Below are positions 15,768 through 24,240 of a stretch of 29,081 nt of DNA, piece by piece. Position numbers and translations under genes: made by a program. Under the pieces are notes generated by a model that searched no databases, was not told where the DNA came from, and saw nothing but the letters and a program-made list of their open reading frames with translations. This DNA is from JBCDCP01 sp039181495 (GTDB lineage: Bacteria; Pseudomonadota; Alphaproteobacteria; Rhizobiales; Tepidamorphaceae), in contig JBCDCP010000021.1 of assembly GCA_039181495.1 (NCBI GenBank), positions 1-29,081 on the forward strand, written 5' to 3'. The number at the start of each line of letters is the position of its first letter. Position 1 is the first letter of the stretch.

Positions 15768-17111
15768 ATGCGCCTCTCGCGCTATTTCCTGCCGATTCTG
15801 AAAGAAACCCCAAAGGAAGCAGAGATCGTCTCGCATCGGCTGATGTTGCGCGCCGGCATGATCCGACAGGAAAGCGCCGGAATCTATGCCTGGCTGCCGC
15901 TGGGGCTGAAGGTTCTGAGAAAAATTGAGCAGATCGTTCGTGAAGAACAGAACAGGGCAGGGGCGATCGAGCTGTTGATGCCAACAATCCAGTCGGCCGA
16001 TCTGTGGCGCGAGAGCGGACGGTATGATGCCTATGGCAAGGAAATGCTCCGCATCCAGGACCGCCATGAGCGCGACATGCTTTATGGGCCGACCAACGAG
16101 GAAATGATCACCGAGATCTTCCGCAGCCACGTGCGCAGTTACCGTGATCTGCCGCTAAACCTCTATCATATCCAATGGAAGTTCCGTGATGAAGTGCGGC
16201 CACGCTTCGGCGTCATGCGCAGCCGGGAGTTCCTGATGAAGGATGCCTATTCCTTTGATCTCGACGCTGCATCAGCGAGGCTCTCTTACAACCGCATGTT
16301 CGTCGCCTATCTGCGGACGTTTGCCCGGCTGGGCCTCAAGTCAATCCCGATGCGCGCTGAAACTGGCCCGATCGGCGGTGATCTGAGCCATGAGTTCATC
16401 ATTCTCGCCGACACTGGCGAGAGTGAGGTGTTCTGCGACAAGCGGCTCCTCGACATGGCCGTACCCGGGCCTGACACGGATTTCTCAGGCGATCTGCAAG
16501 AACTCGTCGATCCGTTTCTGTCCTATTATGCAGCGACCTCGGACATGCACGATGATGACAGGTGGGCATCTGAAGTGCCCGCTGACCAGAAAGTCTCCGC
16601 ACGCGGAATCGAAGTTGGCCATATCTTCTATTTCGGCACCAAATATTCTGAGCCGCTTGGCAGTAAGGTGACAGGTCCCGATGGTACCGAGAACCCCGTT
16701 CACATGGGTTCCTATGGCATCGGACCGACACGGCTCGCAGCGGCAGTTATCGAAGCGTGCCATGATGATGACGGAATCGTCTGGCCTGCCAGCGTGGCGC
16801 CATTCGGCTGCGGGATCATCAATCTCAAGCCCGGTGATGATGCAACCGACGCGGCATGCCGTTCAGCCTATGACGCATTGACCGCTGCAGGTGCGGATCC
16901 GCTTCTTGATGACACAGATGAACGCGCCGGTGGTAAGTTTGCAACGATGGATCTCATCGGACTGCCCCATCAGATCGTGATCGGGCCGCGGGGATTGGCC
17001 AATGGCGAGGTGGAAGTGAAGTCGCGGGTCAGCGGAGAGCGACAGTCGATGCCGCTTGAGGCGGCGATCAACAAGGTCAGCGAGACAATTCGTCAGTCCG
17101 TGACGGTCTGA
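15768..17111 (+). CDS. proS: Prolyl-tRNA synthetase, short alphaproteobacterial form
   Basis: A 447-residue class II aminoacyl-tRNA synthetase. Class II motifs are clear: TNEEMITEIF (from residue 109), KFRDEVRPRFGVMRSREFLM (about 139-158), and GSYGIGPTRLAAAVIE near residue 310. The C-terminal anticodon-binding domain follows. The INS editing domain of the longer bacterial ProS is missing, as is normal for this subgroup, where trans-editing proteins may do that job. ATG 15768 gives MRLSRYFLPILKETPKEAEI, the usual N-terminus; the upstream in-frame extension to 15699 has no homology and is rejected. The lolC gene starts 31 bases after the stop. Confidence 0.96.
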   Translation: MRLSRYFLPILKETPKEAEIVSHRLMLRAGMIRQESAGIYAWLPLGLKVLRKIEQIVREEQNRAGAIELLMPTIQSADLWRESGRYDAYGKEMLRIQDRHERDMLYGPTNEEMITEIFRSHVRSYRDLPLNLYHIQWKFRDEVRPRFGVMRSREFLMKDAYSFDLDAASARLSYNRMFVAYLRTFARLGLKSIPMRAETGPIGGDLSHEFIILADTGESEVFCDKRLLDMAVPGPDTDFSGDLQELVDPFLSYYAATSDMHDDDRWASEVPADQKVSARGIEVGHIFYFGTKYSEPLGSKVTGPDGTENPVHMGSYGIGPTRLAAAVIEACHDDDGIVWPASVAPFGCGIINLKPGDDATDAACRSAYDALTAAGADPLLDDTDERAGGKFATMDLIGLPHQIVIGPRGLANGEVEVKSRVSGERQSMPLEAAINKVSETIRQSVTV

Positions 17112-17142
17112 CGCAGTTCAGCAAGAGGATAGCGCGCCTGCC

Positions 17143-18441
17143 ATGAATGTTCAGGCACAGACCGGTCAACTCAAGAAGGTGCCGCGCCAGGCCGGCCCGT
17201 TCGGTGTGTTCGAGCGCATGATGGCAGCACGATATCTCCGTTCGCGCCGGCGGGAGGGGTTCATATCGATCATCGCCGGGTTTTCTTTTCTGGGAATCGT
17301 GCTGGGCGTCGCAACGCTGATCATCGTCATGGCGGTGATGAACGGTTTCCGCAACGAACTGCTGTCCAAGATCCTCGGCATGAGCGGACACGTTACGATC
17401 CAAGCCACCGATACGGTATTTGACGATTACGCCCGCACAGCAGACGAGATTCGCGGCGTTTCCGGCGTCCGGATGGTGATGCCGTTTGTCGACGGGCAGG
17501 CAATGGCTTCATCCAGCCAGCGAAATCTTGGTGTTGTGGTGCGCGGTGTAGAGTTGCCAGCACTGGAGCAGCTCGGCGATCTGGCCAAGAACCTCAAGCA
17601 TGGCGATCTTGAACAGTTTGGCGACGGTGACGGCCTGGTCATCGGCGCCCGTCTGGCCCAACAACTCGGCCTGTCGATCAATGATGAAATCACCATCATC
17701 AGCCCGCGTGGAGCGGTTACGCCATTTGGGGTGACCCCAAGGGTGAAGAGCTATCCCATTTCGGCGATTTTTGAGATCGGAATGACCGAGATCGACCTTG
17801 CGTTCGTGTTTATGCCTCTGGAGGAAGCTCAGCTCTACTTCAACCAGGACGGACTTGCGACCGGCATTGATATCTATGTCGAGGACCCGGATCGGGTTGA
17901 TGTCTATTCGCCGGGCATCCGCGATGCGATCAGCCGCTCTGTGGTGATAACCGACTGGCGGGCTCGCAATGCGTCATTCTTCACCGCACTACAGGTCGAG
18001 CGGAACGTCATGTTCCTTATCCTAACCCTGATTGTCCTGGTTGCGGCACTGAACATCATTTCCGGTCTGATCATGTTGGTGAAAGACAAGGGCCGCGACA
18101 TTGCCGTGCTCCGGACGATGGGTGCAACACGCGGCGCGATCATGCGTGTGTTCTTCATGACCGGCGCCTCGATCGGTACCGTGGGCACTTTCGTAGGCCT
18201 GATTCTTGGAGTCATTGTCTGCCTGAATGCGGAGAAGATCCGCCAGTTCATCGCCTGGGTCAGCGGAACGGAAGTGTTCTCACCAGAGATCTATTATCTG
18301 GCCGAACTGCCGGCGGACATGGCGCCGGGGGACGTTATCGCCGTTGTCGTGATGGCGCTGGTTCTCTCCTTTCTGGCCACCCTCTACCCGGCGTGGCGTG
18401 CGGCCAAGCTCGATCCGGTCGAGGCGCTCCGGTATGAGTAG
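17143..18441 (+). CDS. lolC: Lipoprotein-releasing ABC transporter permease (LolC/LolE family)
   Basis: A 432-residue inner-membrane permease that, with LolD, extracts outer-membrane-destined lipoproteins and hands them to LolA. The first transmembrane helix (about residues 40-70) contains GIVLGVATLIIVMAVMNGFR. A large periplasmic MacB-type domain follows, then three C-terminal helices (about 285-425) containing KDKGRDIAVLRTMGATRGAI, the cytoplasmic coupling segment. Alphaproteobacteria generally have one such permease in place of separate LolC and LolE. It starts at ATG 17143 with AGAGGA upstream. The lolD ATG lies six bases after its stop. Confidence 0.95.
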   Translation: MNVQAQTGQLKKVPRQAGPFGVFERMMAARYLRSRRREGFISIIAGFSFLGIVLGVATLIIVMAVMNGFRNELLSKILGMSGHVTIQATDTVFDDYARTADEIRGVSGVRMVMPFVDGQAMASSSQRNLGVVVRGVELPALEQLGDLAKNLKHGDLEQFGDGDGLVIGARLAQQLGLSINDEITIISPRGAVTPFGVTPRVKSYPISAIFEIGMTEIDLAFVFMPLEEAQLYFNQDGLATGIDIYVEDPDRVDVYSPGIRDAISRSVVITDWRARNASFFTALQVERNVMFLILTLIVLVAALNIISGLIMLVKDKGRDIAVLRTMGATRGAIMRVFFMTGASIGTVGTFVGLILGVIVCLNAEKIRQFIAWVSGTEVFSPEIYYLAELPADMAPGDVIAVVVMALVLSFLATLYPAWRAAKLDPVEALRYE

Positions 18442-18447
18442 CGGGCA

Positions 18448-19182
18448 ATGAACAGTCCAATGCCGACGGCCATGGCGCAGGCACCCAACGTCTTGGCGCT
18501 AGGCCTTAAGGACGTGCGCCATGGCTATGGTCATGGGGCCACACGTGTCGATGTCTTGCGCGGTGTTAATCTCGCGATCCGTCCCGGCGAACTGGTCGGC
18601 CTCGTGGCTCCATCAGGTGCCGGCAAATCAACGCTTCTTCACGTCTGCGGATTGCTTGAAACAGCTGACTCCGGACAGGTTGCGATCGCAGGGGTCAATT
18701 GCAGCAAGCTGAGCGATGATCAGCGGACGGCTGTACGACGCAACGCGGTTGGATTCGTCTATCAGTTCCACAATCTGCTGCCTGAGTTCTCAGCCCTTGA
18801 AAACGTTGTCTTGCCGCAACTGATCGCAGGACACCCACAGAAAACGGCGCGGCAGAGGGCTCTTGAACTCCTGCAGCATCTGGGGCTCGAACATCGCGTA
18901 ACACACCGACCGGCCGAACTCTCTGGCGGTGAGCAGCAGCGGGTGGCCATCGCCCGGGCCGTGGCCAACGGTCCGCGGTTGCTGTTGGCTGATGAACCAA
19001 CCGGAAATCTTGATCCGAAAACCGCCGCGCATGTGTTGGAGACGCTGCTGGGACTCGTTCGTCGGGCGGGCCTCGCTGCATTGATGGCGACGCACAATCT
19101 GGAACTCGCGGCTCGGTTGGACCGCTGCGTCACGTTGTCGGGCGGCGTTCTGCACGAAACACCGCCACAATCGCTGGCCTGA
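18448..19182 (+). CDS. lolD: Lipoprotein-releasing ABC transporter ATP-binding protein LolD
   Basis: A 244-residue ATPase that powers the LolC-type permease. Visible motifs are Walker A APSGAGKST (54-62), Q-loop glutamine Q106 in VYQFHNLLPEFSALENV, signature LSGGEQQRVAIARA (from 158) and Walker B LLLADEP (178-184). The VYQFHxLLPEFxALENV region is typical of LolD as opposed to other MacB-type ATPases. The first Walker A glycine is alanine, which is tolerated in this family. In many relatives dnaE follows lolD, but here a 152-nt gap and metG follow. Confidence 0.95.
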   Translation: MNSPMPTAMAQAPNVLALGLKDVRHGYGHGATRVDVLRGVNLAIRPGELVGLVAPSGAGKSTLLHVCGLLETADSGQVAIAGVNCSKLSDDQRTAVRRNAVGFVYQFHNLLPEFSALENVVLPQLIAGHPQKTARQRALELLQHLGLEHRVTHRPAELSGGEQQRVAIARAVANGPRLLLADEPTGNLDPKTAAHVLETLLGLVRRAGLAALMATHNLELAARLDRCVTLSGGVLHETPPQSLA

Positions 19183-19225
19183 TCCCGATTAAGTCGCGCT
19201 AGGCACCAGCACCTGCTTGACTTCC

Positions 19226-19312
19226 GTGAGAGCGATTGCAACTCACACCATCACCATCGAATTGCCTGATGCTTCCTGTGGTGTGAGCCACCGGGGGTCA
19301 GCGCTGCACCAC
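19226..19312 (+). promoter_or_regulatory. Structured leader upstream of metG with competing pairings
   Basis: Three stems can form but exclude one another. GTGAG (19226-19230) pairs with CTCAC (19242-19246). CTCACACCA (19242-19250) pairs with TGGTGTGAG (19279-19287), nine perfect base pairs. GTGGTG (19278-19283) pairs with CACCAC (19307-19312). Such a ladder is the layout of an attenuator-like or riboswitch-like switch, but no T-run or known consensus is present. The whole lies in the 152-nt lolD-metG gap. A five-codon frame, MLPVV, sits at 19269-19286 without a ribosome-binding site. Confidence 0.3.
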
Positions 19313-19334
19313 CCAGTATTGATGACAAGACCCA

Positions 19335-20885
19335 ATGCCAGAGCGCTACTATCTGACCACTGCGATCTCCTATCCCAATGGCGCACCCCATATCGGGCAT
19401 GCCTATGAGCTTCTGGCAACCGATGCGCTGGCGCGTTTCCGCCGACTCGACGGCATGGACGTTTTCTTCCTGACCGGAACCGACGAGCACGGGCAGAAGA
19501 TGGTCCAGACAGCGCAAGGTGAGGGGGTCTCACCCGGCGAGTTGGCTGATCGGAACACGCCCCGGTTTCAGGCGATGGCAGATGCGCTCAACTGCTCGAA
19601 TGATGATTTCATCCGCACAACCGAGCTACGCCATCACCAATCAAGCCAGGCAATCTGGAGCCGCATGCACGAGGCCGGCGACATCTATCTTGGCACCTAT
19701 AGCGGCTGGTACTCGGTCCGCGATGAGGCCTTCTACGCCGAGAGTGAGACCGCTGTTGGCGAAGATGGTGTGCGCGTCGGGCCAAATGGCACGCCGGTGG
19801 AGTGGGATGAGCAGGAGAGCTACTTCTTCAAGCTCTCGGCCTATCAGGACAAGCTGTTGGCCCACTATCAGGCCGAGCCGGAATTCGTGCTGCCACGTGA
19901 ACGGCTCAACGAGGTGCGCAGCTTTGTTGACGGCGGGTTGCAGGATCTGTCGATCTCGCGCACCTCGCTCGACTGGGGCATACCCGTGCCGGATGCGCCA
20001 GGCCATGTCATGTATGTATGGGTGGATGCGCTGACCAATTACATCACGGGCGTCGGCTTTCCCGACACCGGATCCGAATCCTATCAGCGTTACTGGCCCG
20101 CCGACCTGCATGTAATCGGCAAAGACATCTTGCGATTCCACGCGGTCTATTGGCCTGCCTTTCTGATGTCAGCCGGACTGCCGCTGCCAAAACGCGTGTT
20201 TGCGCATGGGTTTCTGTTCAATCGCGGAGAAAAGATGTCGAAATCGGTGGGCAATGTGGTGGACCCATTCGCGCTTGCGGACCACTACGGCATCGACCAG
20301 ATGCGCTACTACTTCCTGCGTGAGGTACCGTTCGGGCAGGATGGCAACTATTCGCACGAGGCCATTGTCGCGCGGATCAACGCGGATTTGGCCAACGATC
20401 TCGGCAATCTGGCACAGCGCTCGCTGTCGATGATTGCCAAACACTGCTCATCTGCCGTGCCGCCCCACGGTAGCTTCACAGACGAAGATCAGGCTCTTCT
20501 CGATCAGGTCGCATCAGTGCTCGACAAGAACCGGACAGCCCATGAGCGGCAGCAGCTTCATGTGGCGCTCGCCGACATTTTTGCCGTAGTGGCCGAGGCA
20601 AACCGCTATTTTGCGGGACAGGAACCATGGGCTCTGCGCAAAACAGACCCTGAGCGTATGCAGACTGTGCTTTATGTCACCGCAGAGGTGCTTCGGCAGG
20701 CGGCAATTCTGGTGCAACCTTACATGCCGCAGGCGGCGTCGGCCTTGCTCGATATTCTTGGCGTGTCACCCGATGACCGCCAATTCGCCGATCTCGCCGC
20801 GCCGCTGGTCTCGGGAAGCGAATTGCCACCGCCAAGTCCGATCTTTCCACGCTATGTGGACGCCGAAACGCCGGCTGCGGAATAG
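19335..20885 (+). CDS. metG: Methionyl-tRNA synthetase
   Basis: A 516-residue class I aminoacyl-tRNA synthetase. The HIGH motif is at 19-22 (PNGAPHIGHAYELLATDA) and KMSKS at 300-304 (NRGEKMSKSVGNVVDP). The connective-peptide region has YSGWYSVRDEAFYAESE where other forms have zinc-binding cysteine knuckles, so this is the zinc-free type common in alphaproteobacteria. The C-terminal dimerisation/tRNA-binding domain is also absent, which explains the length. The ATG at 19335 gives the expected MPERYYLTTAISYPNGAPHI. It heads a metG-tatD-hydrolase trio that is conserved in many alphaproteobacteria. Confidence 0.97.
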   Translation: MPERYYLTTAISYPNGAPHIGHAYELLATDALARFRRLDGMDVFFLTGTDEHGQKMVQTAQGEGVSPGELADRNTPRFQAMADALNCSNDDFIRTTELRHHQSSQAIWSRMHEAGDIYLGTYSGWYSVRDEAFYAESETAVGEDGVRVGPNGTPVEWDEQESYFFKLSAYQDKLLAHYQAEPEFVLPRERLNEVRSFVDGGLQDLSISRTSLDWGIPVPDAPGHVMYVWVDALTNYITGVGFPDTGSESYQRYWPADLHVIGKDILRFHAVYWPAFLMSAGLPLPKRVFAHGFLFNRGEKMSKSVGNVVDPFALADHYGIDQMRYYFLREVPFGQDGNYSHEAIVARINADLANDLGNLAQRSLSMIAKHCSSAVPPHGSFTDEDQALLDQVASVLDKNRTAHERQQLHVALADIFAVVAEANRYFAGQEPWALRKTDPERMQTVLYVTAEVLRQAAILVQPYMPQAASALLDILGVSPDDRQFADLAAPLVSGSELPPPSPIFPRYVDAETPAAE

Positions 20886-20907
20886 ACCTGCGGGTAGGGG
20901 GGAGCCA

Positions 20908-21711
20908 ATGCTCATTGACAGCCATTGCCATCTTGATTTTCCCGACTTCGATGGTGAGCGCGATGAGGTCCTTGACCGGGCACGGGCACGTGGTGTCGGT
21001 GGATTTGTGACAATCAACACCCGCGTTCGCCAATTCGATAAAATTCGTTCAATTGCAGATACTTACGCCGATGTCTGTTGCTCGGTCGGCACCCATCCTC
21101 ACAACGCCGCAGAGGAAGACGATCTTCCGATCGACGATATCCTGGAACATGCGAACCACGCGAAAGTGGTGGCTATCGGTGAAGCCGGACTTGATTACCA
21201 CTACGACCGCTCACCGCGGGATGCGCAGGCCCGCGGTTTCCGCAAGCACATTGAGGCTGCACGGCGGACGGGATTGCCTCTGGTCATCCATAGTCGCGAC
21301 GCAGAAGACGATACCGCTTCTATCCTGCAAGAGGAAATGGAGAGGGGACGTTTCACGGCTGTACTGCACTGCTTCAGTTCCGCACCGAAGCTCGCCCATG
21401 CGGGTATTGCGTTGGGGCTCTACGTGTCGTTCTCCGGCATTCTCACGTTCAAGCGATCCGAAGAACTGCGCGCACTGGCTGCGGACTTGCCGGGCGACCG
21501 GATCCTGGTCGAAACGGATGCGCCATATCTTGCGCCTATGCCCAATCGCGGCAAACGGAACGAACCCGCCTTCGTCGCCGATACCGCACGCGAATTGGCA
21601 GCGTGCCGTGGCGTTTCGGAAGAGGAGATTGCCGAGCGGACGACGGCCAACTTTCACGCGCTCTTCACCCGCGCGCGCGAAGCAATGCAAGCCTCGACGC
21701 AAGCCGCCTGA
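20908..21711 (+). CDS. tatD: TatD family metal-dependent hydrolase (DNase)
   Basis: A 267-residue TIM-barrel metallo-hydrolase of the TatD/YcfH group, with 3'-to-5' exodeoxyribonuclease activity in characterised members. Metal-site residues are visible as H6 and H8 (DSHCHLDFPDFD), E92 (AIGEAGLDYHY), H128 (LVIHSRDAEDD), H154 (VLHCFSS) and D204 (VETDAPYLAP). ATG 20908 has a GGGGGGAG site immediately upstream; the longer frame from 20611 overlaps metG in another frame and is rejected. It follows metG by 22 nt and precedes the hydrolase gene by 19. Confidence 0.95.
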   Translation: MLIDSHCHLDFPDFDGERDEVLDRARARGVGGFVTINTRVRQFDKIRSIADTYADVCCSVGTHPHNAAEEDDLPIDDILEHANHAKVVAIGEAGLDYHYDRSPRDAQARGFRKHIEAARRTGLPLVIHSRDAEDDTASILQEEMERGRFTAVLHCFSSAPKLAHAGIALGLYVSFSGILTFKRSEELRALAADLPGDRILVETDAPYLAPMPNRGKRNEPAFVADTARELAACRGVSEEEIAERTTANFHALFTRAREAMQASTQAA

Positions 21712-21730
21712 GCGATTGGTATAGCGTTCC

Positions 21731-22558
21731 ATGAGCTTACGCGTGACAATACTGGGCTGCGGCTCATCGGGTGGCGTTCCACGCGTTGGTGGGCCAGAGG
21801 GCGTGAGTTGGGGCAAGTGCGACCCGCAAAACCCTAAAAACCAACGTCGACGCTGTTCGATCCTGGTTGAGAAAACGGACGGAAACCAGTTCGATTCAGC
21901 TGCGTCGGCCACGCGCCTTCTGGTCGATACATCACCAGATTTGCGGCAACAGATGCTGTCGGCGGAAGTGCCTGATCTGGACGCAGTCTTGTACACCCAC
22001 GACCATGCCGACCATATCCACGGTATCGACGATCTCAGACCCTTCGTGTTGTCACGGCGCGCCCAGATCGACGTCTTTGCTGACCACCGCACGGCTGGGA
22101 TGCTGCGAGACCGGTTCGGATACTGCTTCTCGGCGCCAGATGGCTCGATCTATCCGCCAATCCTAAAGCTGAGCGAACTCAGTCACGACACGCCGCTGGA
22201 GATCAGTGGCGGCGCCGGCACGATCGCGGCGACGCCAATCCCGGTTGAACACGGGCCGATCATGGCGCTCGGCTTCCGCTTTGGCGGTGTGGCATACATG
22301 CCGGATGTCAGTGCCATTCCAGAGTCCAGCGTGCCGGCACTTGAAAATCTCGATGTCTGGATCATCGACGCGTTGCGCGACACACCGCATGTGTCGCATT
22401 TCACGGTTGCGACGGCGCTTGAATGGATCGATCGGATGAAGCCCAAGCGGGCCATCCTGACTAATTTGCATGTCGATCTCGACTATGGCGAGTTGGCCGC
22501 ACGGCTGCCGGACAACGCAGAGCCAGCATTTGACGGGATGACGGTGCTGACGTCCTGA
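21731..22558 (+). CDS. MBL-fold metallo-hydrolase, PhnP-like
   Basis: A 275-residue metallo-beta-lactamase-fold protein. The N-terminal VTILGCGSSGGVPRVGG, the D69 region (LLVDTSPDLRQQM) and the metal motif H90-x-H92-x-D94-H95 (LYTHDHADHIHGIDDLRPF) match the PhnP-like phosphodiesterase group. A late NLHVDLDYGELAARLP supplies the last histidine. PhnP itself cleaves cyclic ribose phosphates, but this protein sits with metG and tatD, not with phosphonate genes, so the substrate is open; a nucleotide or nucleic-acid phosphodiester is plausible. ATG 21731 is 19 nt after tatD. Confidence 0.9.
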   Translation: MSLRVTILGCGSSGGVPRVGGPEGVSWGKCDPQNPKNQRRRCSILVEKTDGNQFDSAASATRLLVDTSPDLRQQMLSAEVPDLDAVLYTHDHADHIHGIDDLRPFVLSRRAQIDVFADHRTAGMLRDRFGYCFSAPDGSIYPPILKLSELSHDTPLEISGGAGTIAATPIPVEHGPIMALGFRFGGVAYMPDVSAIPESSVPALENLDVWIIDALRDTPHVSHFTVATALEWIDRMKPKRAILTNLHVDLDYGELAARLPDNAEPAFDGMTVLTS

Positions 22559-22715
22559 TATGCCCACGTCTGCAAGAGCCAATATGGATATCTCTTGATG
22601 GTTCCATAATATATCTTATGCGTCTTTTGTCTGTTGATTGGGGTGCAGCTTAAGCGATCGCAATCCTGACCCGGTTGGGCCTAAAGCGGTCTGCCCTGCC
22701 AGTCCCTGATGCACC
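22559..22715. other. Convergent intergenic region without a gene
   Basis: This 157-nt stretch lies between the plus-strand hydrolase and minus-strand livF. CAAGAG (22573-22578) and CTCTTG (22592-22597) form a weak stem that could end the plus-strand transcript. The centre, 22590-22640, is AT-rich. No strong terminator with a T-run is visible on either strand. Confidence 0.4.
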
Positions 22716-23447
22716 TTAAACGGCCAGATAGGCTCGGCTGATCTCTGGCTTGGTGTCCAGATCGCGAAAGGTCCCGTCGTACCGTATGGCGCCTTTCTCG
22801 ATGATACAGGCGCGATCGGAAACCTCGCGGGCGAAATTCATGTTCTGCTCCGAGAGCAGAACGGACAGCCCTTCGCGCTTCATCTCAGTGATCACGGACA
22901 CCATCTGTTCGACGATGACCGGAGCGATGCCTTCAGAAGGTTCATCGAGAAGCACCAAACGTGGGTTGCCCATGAGCGTGCGAGCAATGCTCAGCATCTG
23001 CTGCTCGCCACCTGAAAGCTGCTTTCCTAGATTGCCGCGCCGTTCAGCAAGATTGGGAAACAGCTCGAAGAGGTGCTCTTCGGTCCACCTTGGCGTGTCT
23101 TTTGTCGCAGTGCGGCGCCCGACCTCCAGGTTCTCATCGACGGTCAGATCGCCAAAAACCCGTCGTTCCTCGGGAACGTATCCAAGCCCGGCCTGGCAGA
23201 TGATGTGCGTCGGTTTACCGATCAGTTCGTGACCGTCATAGCGCACGGCACCGCTCGCCTGCCGCACCATTCCCATAACCGCCTTGATCGTGGTTGATTT
23301 GCCAGCGCCATTCCGACCCAGCAGTGCCACGACTTCATTGGCGCCGACCGTCAGTGACACGTCGTGCAGGATTTGGGCACGGCCGTAGCGGGCGTTGAGG
23401 CCTGAGACCTCCAGTCCCCCATGTGTGCGGCTTTTCTGCTCAGACAT
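22716..23447 (-). CDS. livF: Branched-chain-amino-acid-type ABC transporter ATP-binding protein (LivF)
   Basis: A 243-residue cytoplasmic ATPase. Walker A GRNGAGKST lies at 44-52, the signature at LGKQLSGGEQQMLSIARTLM, and Walker B with the family-specific tail at LVLLDEPSEGIAP. The DEPSEGIAPVIV segment separates LivF from LivG. The ATG at 23447-23445 overlaps the end of livG by eight bases, so it is translated by coupling. It is the last gene of the livK-livHM-livG-livF operon. The substrate is set by the binding protein and is not knowable from this subunit. Confidence 0.95.
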   Translation of the reverse strand: MSEQKSRTHGGLEVSGLNARYGRAQILHDVSLTVGANEVVALLGRNGAGKSTTIKAVMGMVRQASGAVRYDGHELIGKPTHIICQAGLGYVPEERRVFGDLTVDENLEVGRRTATKDTPRWTEEHLFELFPNLAERRGNLGKQLSGGEQQMLSIARTLMGNPRLVLLDEPSEGIAPVIVEQMVSVITEMKREGLSVLLSEQNMNFAREVSDRACIIEKGAIRYDGTFRDLDTKPEISRAYLAV

Positions 23448-24240
23448 CGGCGAACCCGGCCATCACCGCCGCATCGGAACCGCGCTTGGCGCCACCGCCA
23501 AGATAGACCTCACGGACAAGCGGGTCGCCGCGGATCTCTTCAGCTGATCCTTCGGCAATCAGATGACCGCGATTGAGCACGAGAATTCGATCCGCGTGGG
23601 CGAAAACAACATCCATATCGTGTTCGGTGAAGAGGACACTCATCTCCCCGTCCGACACGATGCCGGCGACCAGTTGCATGAGCGCGTTGCGTTCAGAAGG
23701 GGCCATTCCTGCGGTTGGCTCATCCATCAGTAGGAGCGCTGGCGCGTGTGCCAGCGCTATAGCAAATTCGAGGCGCTTCAGATCACCATAGGCCAGTTCC
23801 GAACAGGGTCGTTGGGCCTGGTCTTGCATGCCCACTTTTTCGAGGAACGCATCGGCTTCGTCGAAGAACAGGACACTGGCGCGTGAGAACACGTCTTTGA
23901 TGCGCCGATGATGGGACATCAGCGCCATCTGGACGTTCTCGCGGACCGTCATTGAGGCAAAAGTCTCGGTAATCTGGAAAGTCCGCCCGACGCCCATACG
24001 CCATATCCGGCGCGGGCGTTTGCCAATGAGTTCCTGTCCCTTCAGCCGGACGGAGCCGGAATCCGGTTTGAGATAGCCATTGAGGATGTTGAAACAGGTG
24101 GTCTTGCCGGCACCATTTGGACCGATGAGTGCAAGGCACTCTCCTTCGCCAAGCTGGAAGCTGACATCGGCAACCGCTTCAATCCCGTCGAAGTTCTTCG
24201 ACAGATGGCCGACCTCAAGTACGGGAGGCTGGGCGCTCAT
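23440..24240 (-). CDS. livG: Branched-chain-amino-acid-type ABC transporter ATP-binding protein (LivG)
   Basis: A 266-residue ATPase with Walker A GPNGAGKTT (40-48), the LivG hallmark GVGRTFQITETFASMTVREN, and Walker B LLLMDEPTAGMAPSE. The signature reads ELAYGDLKRLEFAIALA in place of LSGGQ. The AYGDxKRLE form is frequent in LivG-like proteins of importers for amides, urea-like or aromatic substrates as well as amino acids, so it does not signal loss of function. The extended C-terminus (IRGDPLVREVYLGG) is also LivG-like. Its ATG overlaps the permease stop by four bases (ATGA). Confidence 0.95.
   Translation of the reverse strand: MSAQPPVLEVGHLSKNFDGIEAVADVSFQLGEGECLALIGPNGAGKTTCFNILNGYLKPDSGSVRLKGQELIGKRPRRIWRMGVGRTFQITETFASMTVRENVQMALMSHHRRIKDVFSRASVLFFDEADAFLEKVGMQDQAQRPCSELAYGDLKRLEFAIALAHAPALLLMDEPTAGMAPSERNALMQLVAGIVSDGEMSVLFTEHDMDVVFAHADRILVLNRGHLIAEGSAEEIRGDPLVREVYLGGGAKRGSDAAVMAGFADV

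Noticed and set aside
18607..18633. LolD Walker A begins with Ala in place of Gly (APSGAGKST)
   Set aside because: This variant occurs in active LolD-type ATPases, and all other motifs are intact.
19183..19334. A SAM-II riboswitch before metG
   Set aside because: The conserved SAM-II loop and pseudoknot sequence is absent.
22656..22663. GCGATCGC octamer resembling a HIP1 site
   Set aside because: A single copy in GC-rich DNA has no significance outside cyanobacteria.
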